Origin: Sneathiellales bacterium
Lineage (GTDB): Bacteria > Pseudomonadota > Alphaproteobacteria > JANQFL01
Length of the DNA: 33,289 nucleotides
Assembly (NCBI GenBank): GCA_028277845.1
Contig: JANQFL010000017.1
Span: forward strand, 1-33,289
Direction: 5' to 3'
Shown here in pieces: positions 7,297-16,972 of the stretch. Under the pieces are notes generated by a model that did no database searches, was not told the DNA's origin, and saw only the letters and a list, made by a program, of their open reading frames with translations. A program made the translations under genes and the position numbers. How positions within the stretch are numbered: position 1 is the stretch's first letter; every line of letters starts with the position of its first letter.

Positions 7297-8871
7297 CTAC
7301 CAGACGCCGAACAGATAGCCGCGCTTTTTGGCCGTGCCGGTGGCCCTGTCCAAGTCTTCGTCCGAGCGCGTGGTGCGCAGACGCCGGGTCCTTGCCCAGT
7401 CGAACATGCGCCGTTCCATCTCCCGGCGCACCTCGGCATGGGCGTTGGAGCGGCCCAGGTCGACCCGTTCCTGTGGATCGGCCTCCAGGTCGAACAGCAT
7501 CGGCGGATGCTTCTCGAACATGACGTACTTCCAGCGCTCGGTGCGGACCATGTAGCCCCGCGCCTCGACCGGTTCGAGGCCAAGGGTGCGGCGCGCCGTG
7601 CGCAGGGCGAAATCGGAATCGGCGAAGACGGCATCGCGCCAGCCTTTCACGGCACCGCCGTCCAGCAACGGTACGATGGAGCGGCCTTCCAGCCGGTGGG
7701 GATGGGCCGCGCCGCCGGCCATGTCGAGGAAGGTGGGCACCAGGTCGATGGCCTCGACGAACCGGGTGTCCTGCCGGCCGCGGGTCTTGTCGGCCTGCGG
7801 CCGCGGGTCCATGACGATGAATGGCACCCGCATGACTTCCTCGTGGAACAGGTCCTTCTCGCCCAGCCAATGGTCACCGAGATAGTCACCGTGATCGCTG
7901 GTGACGACGACGACGGTATTGCCGGCGAGGCCCTGGTCCTCGAGGAACGCCATCAGCCGGCCGATGTGATGATCGAGCTGCGTGGTCAGCCCCATGTAGG
8001 TGGGGATGACGGTCTCGCGCACTTCGTCGCGGGCGAAATTGACGCTTTCCTCGTGCCGCATGAAGGCCGCCGTCACCGGGTGCGGATCGTCCCGCTCGGC
8101 CGCCGTCCGATTGGCCGGCAGCATATCGTCCGGTCCGTACATGTCGTTGTAGGGCGCCGGCGCCATGTAGGGCCAGTGCGGTTTGATGTAGCTGAGATGC
8201 AGGCACCAGGGTTGATCGCCGGCGTCGCGGATGAAGTCCATGGCCCGGTCGGTCATGTACGGCGTTTCGGAATGTTCTTCCGCCACCCGGGCCGGCAGGC
8301 GGGCGTTGCGCATGTACCAGCCGCTGACGACCTCGCCGTTTTCGTCGAGCGCCGAGTTGGCGTAGTCGTGCCAGGGATTGTCGCCGTCATAGCCTTGGTC
8401 CCGCAGATAGACGTTGTAGGCCAGGTTGGGATCGGCCGCCTGGTCCGGGTGCAGGCCGTCGTCCCGTTCATAAGGCTCGAAGCCGCATTCCCGGGCGAAC
8501 ACGCCGGCCGACGAGCCGGGATCGATGCCCAGTTTGGCGAAGGTGGCGTCGTCCGCCTTCATGTGGGTCTTGCCCACCAGCGCCACCCGGTAACCCAGCG
8601 GCCGCAGAAAGTCGCCCAGCGTGCGTTCGTCCACCCGCAGGGGGATGTTGTTGTAATGGGCCCCGTGGCTGAAGGCGTACCGCCCGGTGTAGAACGACAT
8701 GCGCGAACCGCCGCATACCGGCGCCTGCACATAGGCGCGGGTAAAGGCGACGCCGCGGGCCGCCAGGGCGTCCATGTGCGGGGTCCTGATGGCCGGATGG
8801 CCGTAACAGGCCAGGTAGTCGGCCCGTAACTGGTCGGCCATGATGAACAGGAAGTTGGGGGATCGGGACAT
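7297..8871 (-). CDS. Sulfatase-superfamily hydrolase with variant active-site motif
   Basis: A 524-residue alkaline phosphatase/sulfatase-fold hydrolase. Metal and substrate positions are recognisable: Asp13 (MADQLRADYL), Lys101/His103 (VGKTHM), Lys230/His232 (KPHWPY), and Asp326-His327 (SDHGDYLGDH). The nucleophile motif, normally C-x-P-x-R or C-x-A-x-R for conversion of the cysteine to formylglycine, reads Cys53-Gly-Gly-Ser-Arg, so the proline is replaced by glycine. It resembles sulfatase and phosphonate monoester hydrolase groups; the substrate is unknown. There is no signal peptide, so it probably acts in the cytoplasm. No sulfatase-maturing enzyme is in the window. Confidence 0.9.
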   Translation of the reverse strand: MSRSPNFLFIMADQLRADYLACYGHPAIRTPHMDALAARGVAFTRAYVQAPVCGGSRMSFYTGRYAFSHGAHYNNIPLRVDERTLGDFLRPLGYRVALVGKTHMKADDATFAKLGIDPGSSAGVFARECGFEPYERDDGLHPDQAADPNLAYNVYLRDQGYDGDNPWHDYANSALDENGEVVSGWYMRNARLPARVAEEHSETPYMTDRAMDFIRDAGDQPWCLHLSYIKPHWPYMAPAPYNDMYGPDDMLPANRTAAERDDPHPVTAAFMRHEESVNFARDEVRETVIPTYMGLTTQLDHHIGRLMAFLEDQGLAGNTVVVVTSDHGDYLGDHWLGEKDLFHEEVMRVPFIVMDPRPQADKTRGRQDTRFVEAIDLVPTFLDMAGGAAHPHRLEGRSIVPLLDGGAVKGWRDAVFADSDFALRTARRTLGLEPVEARGYMVRTERWKYVMFEKHPPMLFDLEADPQERVDLGRSNAHAEVRREMERRMFDWARTRRLRTTRSDEDLDRATGTAKKRGYLFGVW

Positions 8872-8952
8872 GCGTACGCCTTACGCCTGTAATGACAAAA
8901 AAACGCCACACCGATTGACGGCGGGCACGGCGGCAGCTTAGCCCTGAACGAA

Positions 8953-8976
8953 CGAAGGGCGCAAACGCGCCCTTCG
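8953..8976 (-). terminator. Hairpin after the VWA gene
   Basis: Bases 8953-8962 and 8967-8976 are perfect 10-base inverted copies with an AAAC loop. The hairpin lies 24 bases beyond the stop of the VWA-protein gene on the minus strand and before the sulfatase start, a sensible terminator position. A good T-run is lacking. Confidence 0.55.
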
Positions 8977-8999
8977 CCAGTCCCCCCTCCCGATCGGCT

Positions 9000-10652
9000 C
9001 TATTTCATGCTTTGCGCCAGGCGCACAAGCTGGACGAACTCGCCACGGTAGCCGAACGGGTCGTCGCCGCGGGCGTTGCGGGCCAGGTTGAGCACGGACT
9101 GGTAGCCGAAGCGTTCATCCACCTGGGTTTCGTCGCGCAGCATCTGGCCGAAACCGGCCACCGCCAGCGAGAACCGCACGTCCTTGGTCGCCGCCGCGAT
9201 CGTTTGGTGTTCATGCTGCCGGGTGACAGCGTGCTGCAGCAACCGGCTCTTGCTCTCTCCGGGTTTCTTGTAGCGCACCTTGACATAGGCATATTCGCCG
9301 GACGGCGCCGGCTTGGCGTCATCGGAACGGTTCGCCTGATAACGCAAGGGCTCGAGCCGCCGTGCCGTGCTCTCGGCCGGGGTGATTTCGAAGATCGCCG
9401 TAACGGTGTGGCCGCTGCCGATCTCGCCGGCGTCGATGCGGTCGTTCTTGAAATCCTGGCGCCGCAGCATGCGGGTTTCGAAACCGACCAGCCGGTACTC
9501 GGCGACCCGGGCCGGATTGAACTCCACCTGGAATTTCACGTCGTCGGCGATGGGGTAGAGATTGCGGTTGAGTTCGTCGTCCATCACCTTGCGGGCCTCG
9601 AGCAGGGTATCCACATAGGCGGCGTTGCCGTTGCCCATCTGGGCAATCTTCTGCATCAGCCGGTCATTGAGATTGCCGCTGCCGAAACCGATGGCGGAGA
9701 GATAGATGCCCGACTTGCGCTTGGCGGCGACGAAGCGGCCGAGCGCCTTGGGATCGGCGATACCCAGGTTGAAATCGCCGTCGGTGGCCAGAATGATCCG
9801 GTTGACCGACGTGTCGGCGAAGTTTTCCTCGGCCATGTCGTAGGCGAGCTGCAGCCCGGCGCCGCCGGCGGTACCGCCGCCCGCCTGCAGATCTTCGATG
9901 GCGCGGATGATCTTGTGCCGCCGGTCCGCCGCCGTCGGTTCGAGCACGACCTTGGTGCCGCCGGCATAGGTGACGAGCGACACCATGTCGTCCGGCCGCA
10001 ACGACTTGACCAGTATGCGCAGGGATTTCTTCACCAGCGGCAGCTTGTTGGGTGCGTGCATGGAGCCGGAGACGTCGACCAGGAACACCAGGTTGGCCTT
10101 GGGCCGCTGTTCGGCGGACAGGCCGTGGCCCTTGATGCCGATGTGCAGCAATTTGCTGTCCGCATTCCATGGCGAGGGCAGCACGGCGGTGGTGATCTGG
10201 AACGGCTGATCGAGGGTGTCCGGCACCGGATAGTCGTAGTCGAAATAGTTGACCATCTCCTCGACCCGCACCGCGTCGGCCGGCGGCATGTGGCCTGCGC
10301 GCAACATGCGCCGGATGTTGGCGTAGGCCGCCGTGTCCACGTCGGCGCTGAAGGTGGCGACCGGTTGCTCTTCCGTCAAATGGACCGGATTGGTGACGAA
10401 CGGTTCGTATTGCTCACGGTCCGCCGGCTGGGCGAACAGGGCGAGCCGCGCGGAAGACGGTGCCGCCTTGGCCGTCTGTTCCGCGGCCGGCACCCCACGA
10501 TGCGCCATGCTTTTGGTCTCGGGCGGTGTTTGGTTACACCCGGTGACGATGGCCGCCGTCAAGGCCATCAGGATCGGTGTGGACAGAAACCAGGCAAATC
10601 GCCGACTGCCTTGGTCCTGGCCGTCGGAGAAAAACAAAAACCCCTGCTGCAT
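9000..10652 (-). CDS. VWA-domain lipoprotein, YfbK-like
   Basis: A 550-residue protein with a predicted lipoprotein signal (hydrophobic stretch about 20-38, then IVTGC with lipidated Cys39). After a linker comes a YfbK-type N-terminal region (ADVDTAAYANIRRML, about 103-117), a von Willebrand factor A domain with the metal-binding DxSxS at Asp193-Ser197 (LVDVSGSM) and ATDGDF further on, then the C-terminal YfbK region ending with GYRGEFVQLVRLA. These proteins are envelope-anchored and thought to mediate protein contacts; no precise role is established. The ATG at 10652 follows AGGGGGT. No MoxR ATPase gene is adjacent. Confidence 0.93.
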   Translation of the reverse strand: MQQGFLFFSDGQDQGSRRFAWFLSTPILMALTAAIVTGCNQTPPETKSMAHRGVPAAEQTAKAAPSSARLALFAQPADREQYEPFVTNPVHLTEEQPVATFSADVDTAAYANIRRMLRAGHMPPADAVRVEEMVNYFDYDYPVPDTLDQPFQITTAVLPSPWNADSKLLHIGIKGHGLSAEQRPKANLVFLVDVSGSMHAPNKLPLVKKSLRILVKSLRPDDMVSLVTYAGGTKVVLEPTAADRRHKIIRAIEDLQAGGGTAGGAGLQLAYDMAEENFADTSVNRIILATDGDFNLGIADPKALGRFVAAKRKSGIYLSAIGFGSGNLNDRLMQKIAQMGNGNAAYVDTLLEARKVMDDELNRNLYPIADDVKFQVEFNPARVAEYRLVGFETRMLRRQDFKNDRIDAGEIGSGHTVTAIFEITPAESTARRLEPLRYQANRSDDAKPAPSGEYAYVKVRYKKPGESKSRLLQHAVTRQHEHQTIAAATKDVRFSLAVAGFGQMLRDETQVDERFGYQSVLNLARNARGDDPFGYRGEFVQLVRLAQSMK

Positions 10653-10839
10653 GATTACCCCCTAAAGAATTGGTTCATGACAGCCCCTCCGCCGGTGACA
10701 GTCACCACCTTTCAAGGCCAAGCCGGGGCGGGAATAAGGAGAGTTTGTGGCAAGCGCCGCCCATCGGAGGTTGCTTCCCTTGACTCCGCCCACATGGGCC
10801 AACATGTAGCCAGGAAACCAACCAGTCACCGGAGCACCC

Positions 10840-11601
10840 ATGACCAGCCCAACCGACCTGCCCTCATCCGAGACCATCCGCGTCCTGCACGACCGGGTCA
10901 GCGTGCGGCGTTTCAGCGAAAAAGATGTCTCCGAGGATCACGTCGAAGCCGTTCTGCGCGCCGCCTTCCGCGCGCCGACATCGTCCAACATCCAGTCCTA
11001 CAGCGTCATCATCGTGCGCGACGCAGACACCAAGGCGGCACTGGCAACGGCCGCCGGCAACCAGGGCCATGTAGCGCGCACGCCGGTGTTTCTCGCCTTC
11101 TGCGCCGATCTCACCCGCATCGAACTGGCCTCAAAACGCAACGGCCACGAACTGGCGGACAACAACCTGGAGGTCGGCCTGGTGTCGTCCATCGATGCCT
11201 CCCTGGTCGGCATGGCGGCCTACATGGCGGCGGATTCGCTCGGACTGAAAGGGGTGATGATCGGCGGCGTGCGCAACAACCCGCGCGACGTCGCCCGCAT
11301 CCTCGGTCTGCCGCACCGGGTCTATTGCGTCTACGGCATGTGCCTGGGCTGGCCGGCGGAAACACCGGCGCAGAAACCACGCATGGACTACCAATACGTG
11401 GTGCACCGGGAACGCTACGACGAGGCGGCGACCGCCGCCGCCGTCGACGCCTACGACCCGGCCCTGGCCGCCCATTACCGGGCCAGCGGCCGCCAGACCA
11501 CCGACGATTCCTGGTCCCACGACATGGCCGCCAAGTTCCATCCGCCGCTGCGCGACAATCTGCGCGCCGATCTGAAATCGCTGGGTTTCGATTTTCGGTA
11601 G
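10840..11601 (+). CDS. NfsA-like NAD(P)H-dependent nitroreductase
   Basis: A 253-residue FMN-dependent nitroreductase of the oxygen-insensitive NfsA/FRP group, which transfers two electrons from NADPH to nitroaromatics, quinones or flavin. FMN-contacting segments are SVRRF (residues 21-25), FRAPTSSNIQ (43-52) and GGVRNNP around 146. The C-terminal extension (SWSHDMAAKFHPPLRDNLRA) fits the NfsA-type arrangement. The ATG at 10840 follows a purine-rich site. It is divergent from the VWA gene with a 187-base gap and converges with the EEP-fold gene. Confidence 0.93.
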   Translation: MTSPTDLPSSETIRVLHDRVSVRRFSEKDVSEDHVEAVLRAAFRAPTSSNIQSYSVIIVRDADTKAALATAAGNQGHVARTPVFLAFCADLTRIELASKRNGHELADNNLEVGLVSSIDASLVGMAAYMAADSLGLKGVMIGGVRNNPRDVARILGLPHRVYCVYGMCLGWPAETPAQKPRMDYQYVVHRERYDEAATAAAVDAYDPALAAHYRASGRQTTDDSWSHDMAAKFHPPLRDNLRADLKSLGFDFR

Positions 11602-11621
11602 CCGGAAATTTCTACGCCGCT

Positions 11622-12716
11622 CTATCGCTTCTTCAGTCCCTTCAGGTAGTGATCCGTGAAGTCGACCCGAAGCTGCACCCACATGGGCATGTGATCGGAC
11701 ATCTGCCAGGTGCGCCATTCCTTGCGGTAATACGCTTGTTTTTCCGCATCATTGCGGGCAAGCCCCTTCTTTTTGCCTTTGGCATGAAAGTCCCGGAGTT
11801 TGGGCCGCATTTTGGCGAAGTAGGATATATAGTCTTGGTCCCGATAGACGGACTGAAAAATGTCAAAAACGCCCGAGGCGCCGATCTCCAATAGTTTGTT
11901 GGTAACGCGCAGGGCGATCTGGTCGTAGTGCATGTTGCGCTCCAGATTGGTTTTTTCCTTACGCAAGTTTTCCGGCACAAGGAAGTCCTGCTTTTCCAGC
12001 GCTTCCATGGTTGCGTCTTCGGGGCGGACGATATTGAAATCGCCGAGCAGAATATAATCTTCCTTTTCCTTTTCCTGCCGTTCGACGAAGAACTTGGCCA
12101 CGGCCTCGATCTCCTTGACCCGGCGCCAATAGGGTTGCCCGGATTTGGCCCCGTAGTAGATGTGCACTGTGCATAGATTGAATTTGAACCAGCCAGCCTG
12201 AAAGGCGGCAACGAACGGCGTGCGGGCGAACTGCAATTGCTTTGTCGCCTTCTTGTCGCCTTTCGTTTCGACGATTTTTCGTCCGGCCTTCAGCACGACT
12301 TCGCCTGCCATGTTGCGAAACTGGATCTTGCGGGTGTCGTAGACAAAGGCGAGCCGCTCCTGATTTCCTCCCGCCCCTTCCGTGGTATCGGTGACGATGA
12401 AGTCCCAACGATCTCCGAGCAGGTCCATGACCTTTCGAAGAGCCACGAGGTCGCGGTTGATTTCCTGCAGCGCTACCAGTTCGAATGCAGAGATGATTTC
12501 GGCGATATAATGAAACGCTTCCGGTTCACGATAACCGTGACCGAATTTGTCGGAATCGAAATCGCGGATGTTCCAGGTCGCCAACAAGAACGAGTCCTCA
12601 GACTGATAAGGGACGATCTCGTCACGCAATTGCTGGCGCAAAGCGAGCAGCCGGTCGACCGCACGATTTTGGTCTTTGGCGGTCTTGATATCCCGTAACG
12701 GATAGTACCGAGGCAT
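11622..12716 (-). CDS. Endonuclease/exonuclease/phosphatase-fold protein
   Basis: A 364-residue EEP-superfamily (DNase I-like) hydrolase. All core motifs are in order: Asn49 in ATWNIRDF, Glu85 in LQEI, His185 in TVHIYYG, Asp226 and Asn228 in LLGDFNI, and Asp341-His342 in SDHMPMW. This intact set predicts a metal-dependent phosphodiesterase or phosphatase; whether it cuts nucleic acid or a phospholipid or inositol headgroup cannot be told. A lysine-rich insertion lies around 305-330. There is no signal peptide, unlike its two upstream partners. The ATG at 12716 is preceded by AAAGGA. It is the last gene of a three-gene minus-strand operon, 20 bases after the giant lipoprotein gene. Confidence 0.9.
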   Translation of the reverse strand: MPRYYPLRDIKTAKDQNRAVDRLLALRQQLRDEIVPYQSEDSFLLATWNIRDFDSDKFGHGYREPEAFHYIAEIISAFELVALQEINRDLVALRKVMDLLGDRWDFIVTDTTEGAGGNQERLAFVYDTRKIQFRNMAGEVVLKAGRKIVETKGDKKATKQLQFARTPFVAAFQAGWFKFNLCTVHIYYGAKSGQPYWRRVKEIEAVAKFFVERQEKEKEDYILLGDFNIVRPEDATMEALEKQDFLVPENLRKEKTNLERNMHYDQIALRVTNKLLEIGASGVFDIFQSVYRDQDYISYFAKMRPKLRDFHAKGKKKGLARNDAEKQAYYRKEWRTWQMSDHMPMWVQLRVDFTDHYLKGLKKR

Positions 12717-12736
12717 GGCGTTGTCCTTTCCGTTCT

Positions 12737-15700
12737 TCAGCCGCCCGCGCCCTGCGAATTGCCGGCGAAGATGATGGCGGACTCGAACTCCTTCAACGCC
12801 TGCTCGCGCTGGCCGGAGATTTTGAGGATCAGGCCGCCGACGATTTGATTGAACGCCGAGGTGAGCTCGCGGCGGTGGGAGAGAATTTTGTCTTTCTCTG
12901 CCTGCTTTGCTTCAAGCTGGGACATGTTGTCCTTCAGAACCCCCTCCTGTTCGACCTTCTCCCGTTCTTTCGTTTCCAGATTGGTTCTTGCAGTAGTGTC
13001 TTCTGGATTGCTGGCAACTTGGCTTTTCAATTCGGTGATGGAGCCCTCCAGTTTGGCAATCGACTCGTTTGAACTGGTGATCGTCTCGTTCAGCTCGGCA
13101 ATACTGGTGTCTTGAGCCGTCGTACCCGTGTTTTCCAGCACCCTCCCGAGTAGGGCCTTCCGATAGGTTTCGACGTGGCGAAGCGCCGTGCGCGTGGCCT
13201 CACTCATGTCTTCCGCTTCCTCGCGGCGCCGGTCACGCAGTGCGGCGGTATCGTCGCCAGCACCGGCCGTTGAGAACACCCGGACCTGCTCGAGCGCGCT
13301 TTTTGCATCGGTCAATCCACCGACCTCGCCCGCCGGTTCTTCACCCAGAGTGCTTTCCCAACGCGACGTCACGGCGTTCTCGAGACCGCCGTCCCGAACG
13401 GTGCCACGCAACTCATCGTAGCTGCCCTTGGTCGCGTTCTCATATCGCTCCTCGTGATGAGCGACGATGCGGCGGAGCGTTTCGTTGCCACCGGCCGAGC
13501 GTTCACGCAGCTGGGTCATCTCGTCCCGGTCTGCCTGAGAAAAGCTTGCTGGATCGTTCGCTTCTCTTCGCCGCAGTTCATTGAGCCGCAACAGATTGGT
13601 GTTGAGTTGTCCGCCGAGATTAAACAGGGCCAGCGACTGGGCCGACCTAATCAGCTGTTCCGGGTCGGCGCTGTACGACTTGACCCGCCAGTTGCCGATA
13701 TCGTCCTTGATCAACGCATAGTTGGTTGTGCCGCCACCGGCGACCCGGACCGTATTGATGTTCTGCCAGAACTGCTGGTCGATTTTTTGCTGAATCGCGA
13801 CGGCAGCCTTGTCTTCGTTGACGATGCTCTCGCCTAGGAATGGGAACAATTTGTACCCTTGCCGCGCCAGCGTGTTCTCCCAACCCAGTCCCGGATTCTT
13901 TTGCAGCAACGGGGCCGGGTAACTGCTGCGCAGATAGGCGCTGGGTGGCCTGATATAGACCATGCCGGCGCGCTGCTCGAAGGCGGTCTTGATGGCCTTT
14001 TCCAAGAAGACCGCGCGTCCGCTATCGCCGCTTTCCCGTTTGGCCTGGATCAACTCGTGCCGTAAGGAGGCTATGACGCCATCGAGCACGTCGATCTTTT
14101 TCTGTTCGCACATTTGCGCACTCAGCCCCTCGCACATGGGGCCAAACGGCGCAAAGTCCGCCGGTGACGTGACTAGGTTTTTTAATTCTTTGCGTAGCGC
14201 GTTCATCCCGGTGACCTGATCGGTGGCGGATTGATCCGCGAGGGAGGCAACTTGTGAACCGTGCGCCGGCAGCGGGGCCGTCGTAACATCCTTTTTCATC
14301 TTCGTCTGGGCACCCTCGGCCGATCCGGTTTCCGCCGTGATTACCTGTTCCAGTGCCCGGTAGACGGCGCTTGGGTCACCCACCGTTTCGTCCCGCAGCA
14401 TCCGATCCAGCACTGTTGGTTTGACCGTCTCGTACGCCTTCACCACGCTTTCGGCCACGTTCTGTTTTACCAGGGTCTCCTGGGCGGCGGCGTCGAAGTC
14501 ACGAATCGCTAGAGCCGAGGCAGCCTGCGTCCGATAGGCCGTGTCGAACTTCTTTGCGACCCAGGCCGTCAACGCGGCCATCGCCGTTACCGGGGGTTTC
14601 ATCTCGCCGCCGAAGGGATCGCCTTTTATCTCCGCCAACAGATGCTGCAAGTGAACCAGCTCATCCTTTTGCGTCTGACTCGGTTTCTTGATCTCCGCAT
14701 CGATGACCTTGACGACGGATTCGAGGGCATCCCTTCCGGCAACGAGGCCTCTATTAGGTCCGTCCTCGGCTATTTTCGCTGCATCGATTGCCGTCATGAA
14801 CGACGCTTGCACGGCCTGCAATAAGGCATCTGCCGCCGTTATGAGCGTTTGATCGGTCCGCACAGGCATCGGCGCCAAATCGCATTCCTTTGCCGTTGAT
14901 CCCTTGCCGCACCACGGGGGCTGAACAAATTTCGCATCCAGCGACCGGCCTTGCATGAGAGACAGGGCATGCACGAGTTTAAGCAACACCGGCTGGCCTT
15001 CGGCATGCGCGGAGGTCAGCGCCTTCCTACTGTCGACATCATTAGCGCTTTCGGCCGTTTCCCGGGCCGTGCTGGCCCGCGCGGAGAACGTCCTGTGCAA
15101 TTCATCCAGCACATCCCGGGCGTTCTTCACCGTCGCTGACTTCACTGCTTGAATCTCATTCGCCGCGGCGGTGCGGCTGGCGGCCTTGGCCTGATACGCC
15201 GCCCGCTGATGCAACTCGTCCGCCTGGATGAGAATCGAATTGCCCACGGCCTGCAGGACGATGACGTAGCGCCGCAAGTCCTCTTTCGACAGGCCGGACT
15301 GATCGGAGTCGGGGTTCGTCAAAAGCTCGTGATTGGCGGTCGACAGGATCTTCTGTGAAAAATGAATCAACGCGTCCGAAAGTCTGCGAAACGATTCGTC
15401 GACGTTATGGAGGTCGCACTTGCCGATTTCACATTTGCGTTTTTTGTGCGACGCCGTACGAAACTGTTCGATGAGGGTGAACAGACCGTCTTTCAGTCGG
15501 CCTTTTTGAAAAGACTGGCCAGCGTGAAGATTTGTTGCTGTTTCCGATAAAGCATCTCCGATGCGCTTGCTTTCCATCTTGCCAGTATGGCCACCAAACG
15601 CTCTTACGATGCCGAAACGCCGTAGTTTTGCAGTTCTCCGCCCCTTCGGATATCGAACGACAACCGATCTTTCGGATCGGTACAGCGCGTCACGGTTGGC

Positions 15701-16972
15701 GAGCAGTTTCGCCGTGCCACGGGCGTCTGCATGAAAACGGCGTAATATGGCGTTATCAGCAGCTTCATAGTCGGCTCTCTCCCACTTTTTGCGCGACTTG
15801 GTCGCAAACGGACGCAGTTCGGGGAAAACAAATGAATAGGAGGCCCGTTCAGCGGAAACCAATTCGGGTTGGTGGGTCATCCAGGTCACGAATTGAATGG
15901 CACTCTCCAACGCCGCCGCATGACCGGGCGTCCGTCTGTCCTGTCCCGGCGCATCCAATGCCGCGATGAGGTCGAGGCCCGCCAGCCACAAGGCGTGACT
16001 GGCATGACGAATATCGATCAGCGCTTGAGCAGCATCGATGATTGGCGATTCGACTTTGTCTTCGAATGCATCATCGTCAGAAGGAAAAAACACCGGCCTA
16101 AAGTTCCGATGCACGAATTTTCGGTCAATAAGAAGATCGATCCGTTCGGTGCCTGAATGCGTCTCATCCAACGCAAACACCGGATACCCGTGTGTATTCG
16201 CGAATATGTACCTGGATTCGCGATAGTGACCATTCGGATCAATGAATTCCTTCAGACCTATCAGTTTGCCGCACAGATCTAGGTCGTCTTTGCATTTCGA
16301 CCGTTGGCCAGTAAGCACGGCGCCTCGATCGGCGTTGGTCAATCCGGAAACACCATCGATCATCATCCGCCAGACCAGCGAATCTCGGCCACGGTCGACG
16401 TTCCATATGTCTTCGGCCTGGCTGCGCGTTTCGTTGATCTTAGTGAGCTTTTCAAGAAACTCTTTGGAGCCTGGCAGCTTGCTCTCGATATTCTGATCGT
16501 CATACAGGGTCAGAATGGCATTGACCCGACGAGCCCGGTCATTTTGAAAACACTGCGGCAACATCTGGTCGTGGCTGTAGGTCTCGCAATTGATACGGAA
16601 AAACCGGTGATACTTTTTGTAGTCTGTTTCGCCGCAGTTTTTCGGTTCTGTCCCGTCGTCCATATTGGGTGATGGATGCGCGCGATCCATTTTGTTGGCA
16701 TTCGTCTGTAAATCGAAATACCCGACCTGGATACAGCGGCGCACCGACCGGTTGGGCCACTCCAGCGTGTCGCGCAGGTCTGACAAGGTCGGGCGGATGC
16801 CGCTGGCCAGGGCGGCGAGTTGTTGGGCCTGGACCTCTTCGTGGTTGGCCATCGGGCCTTTGTAGACGTCTACGTCGATTTGAAGGGTGGCACAGCCGGA
16901 CAGGACGGAGACACCAGCCATGGCCGTTAATACATGCCGGAGTCGGCTGGCAGAGTGCGAAAAGCTCATCAT
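12737..16972 (-). CDS. Giant predicted lipoprotein, unknown function
   Basis: A 1411-residue protein I do not recognise. It begins with a lipoprotein signal (basic N-terminus, hydrophobic stretch, VLSGC with Cys27 to be lipidated) followed by ATLQIDVDVYKGPM. The body is largely hydrophilic and predicted helical, with several scattered cysteines in the first 750 residues that may form periplasmic disulfides. The last 150 or so residues contain heptad-like repeats (SIAELNETITSSNESIAKLE and onward), a likely coiled coil. No catalytic motif stands out. Its ATG overlaps the preceding gene's stop; a second ATG follows directly. Base use looks less GC-rich than in neighbours. A structural or scaffolding envelope role is a guess. 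Confidence 0.9.
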   Translation of the reverse strand: MMSFSHSASRLRHVLTAMAGVSVLSGCATLQIDVDVYKGPMANHEEVQAQQLAALASGIRPTLSDLRDTLEWPNRSVRRCIQVGYFDLQTNANKMDRAHPSPNMDDGTEPKNCGETDYKKYHRFFRINCETYSHDQMLPQCFQNDRARRVNAILTLYDDQNIESKLPGSKEFLEKLTKINETRSQAEDIWNVDRGRDSLVWRMMIDGVSGLTNADRGAVLTGQRSKCKDDLDLCGKLIGLKEFIDPNGHYRESRYIFANTHGYPVFALDETHSGTERIDLLIDRKFVHRNFRPVFFPSDDDAFEDKVESPIIDAAQALIDIRHASHALWLAGLDLIAALDAPGQDRRTPGHAAALESAIQFVTWMTHQPELVSAERASYSFVFPELRPFATKSRKKWERADYEAADNAILRRFHADARGTAKLLANRDALYRSERSVVVRYPKGRRTAKLRRFGIVRAFGGHTGKMESKRIGDALSETATNLHAGQSFQKGRLKDGLFTLIEQFRTASHKKRKCEIGKCDLHNVDESFRRLSDALIHFSQKILSTANHELLTNPDSDQSGLSKEDLRRYVIVLQAVGNSILIQADELHQRAAYQAKAASRTAAANEIQAVKSATVKNARDVLDELHRTFSARASTARETAESANDVDSRKALTSAHAEGQPVLLKLVHALSLMQGRSLDAKFVQPPWCGKGSTAKECDLAPMPVRTDQTLITAADALLQAVQASFMTAIDAAKIAEDGPNRGLVAGRDALESVVKVIDAEIKKPSQTQKDELVHLQHLLAEIKGDPFGGEMKPPVTAMAALTAWVAKKFDTAYRTQAASALAIRDFDAAAQETLVKQNVAESVVKAYETVKPTVLDRMLRDETVGDPSAVYRALEQVITAETGSAEGAQTKMKKDVTTAPLPAHGSQVASLADQSATDQVTGMNALRKELKNLVTSPADFAPFGPMCEGLSAQMCEQKKIDVLDGVIASLRHELIQAKRESGDSGRAVFLEKAIKTAFEQRAGMVYIRPPSAYLRSSYPAPLLQKNPGLGWENTLARQGYKLFPFLGESIVNEDKAAVAIQQKIDQQFWQNINTVRVAGGGTTNYALIKDDIGNWRVKSYSADPEQLIRSAQSLALFNLGGQLNTNLLRLNELRRREANDPASFSQADRDEMTQLRERSAGGNETLRRIVAHHEERYENATKGSYDELRGTVRDGGLENAVTSRWESTLGEEPAGEVGGLTDAKSALEQVRVFSTAGAGDDTAALRDRRREEAEDMSEATRTALRHVETYRKALLGRVLENTGTTAQDTSIAELNETITSSNESIAKLEGSITELKSQVASNPEDTTARTNLETKEREKVEQEGVLKDNMSQLEAKQAEKDKILSHRRELTSAFNQIVGGLILKISGQREQALKEFESAIIFAGNSQGAGG

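Noticed and set aside
7438-8829. A 463-codon plus-strand frame opposite the sulfatase gene
   Set aside because: It is the antisense shadow of the sulfatase; no start site context or recognisable domain.
9012-11894. A very long plus-strand open frame (960 codons) opposite the VWA gene and running into the nitroreductase region
   Set aside because: It is antisense to the VWA protein and crosses the nitroreductase in another frame; the translation is low-complexity and matches no fold. In high-GC DNA such long shadow frames are common.
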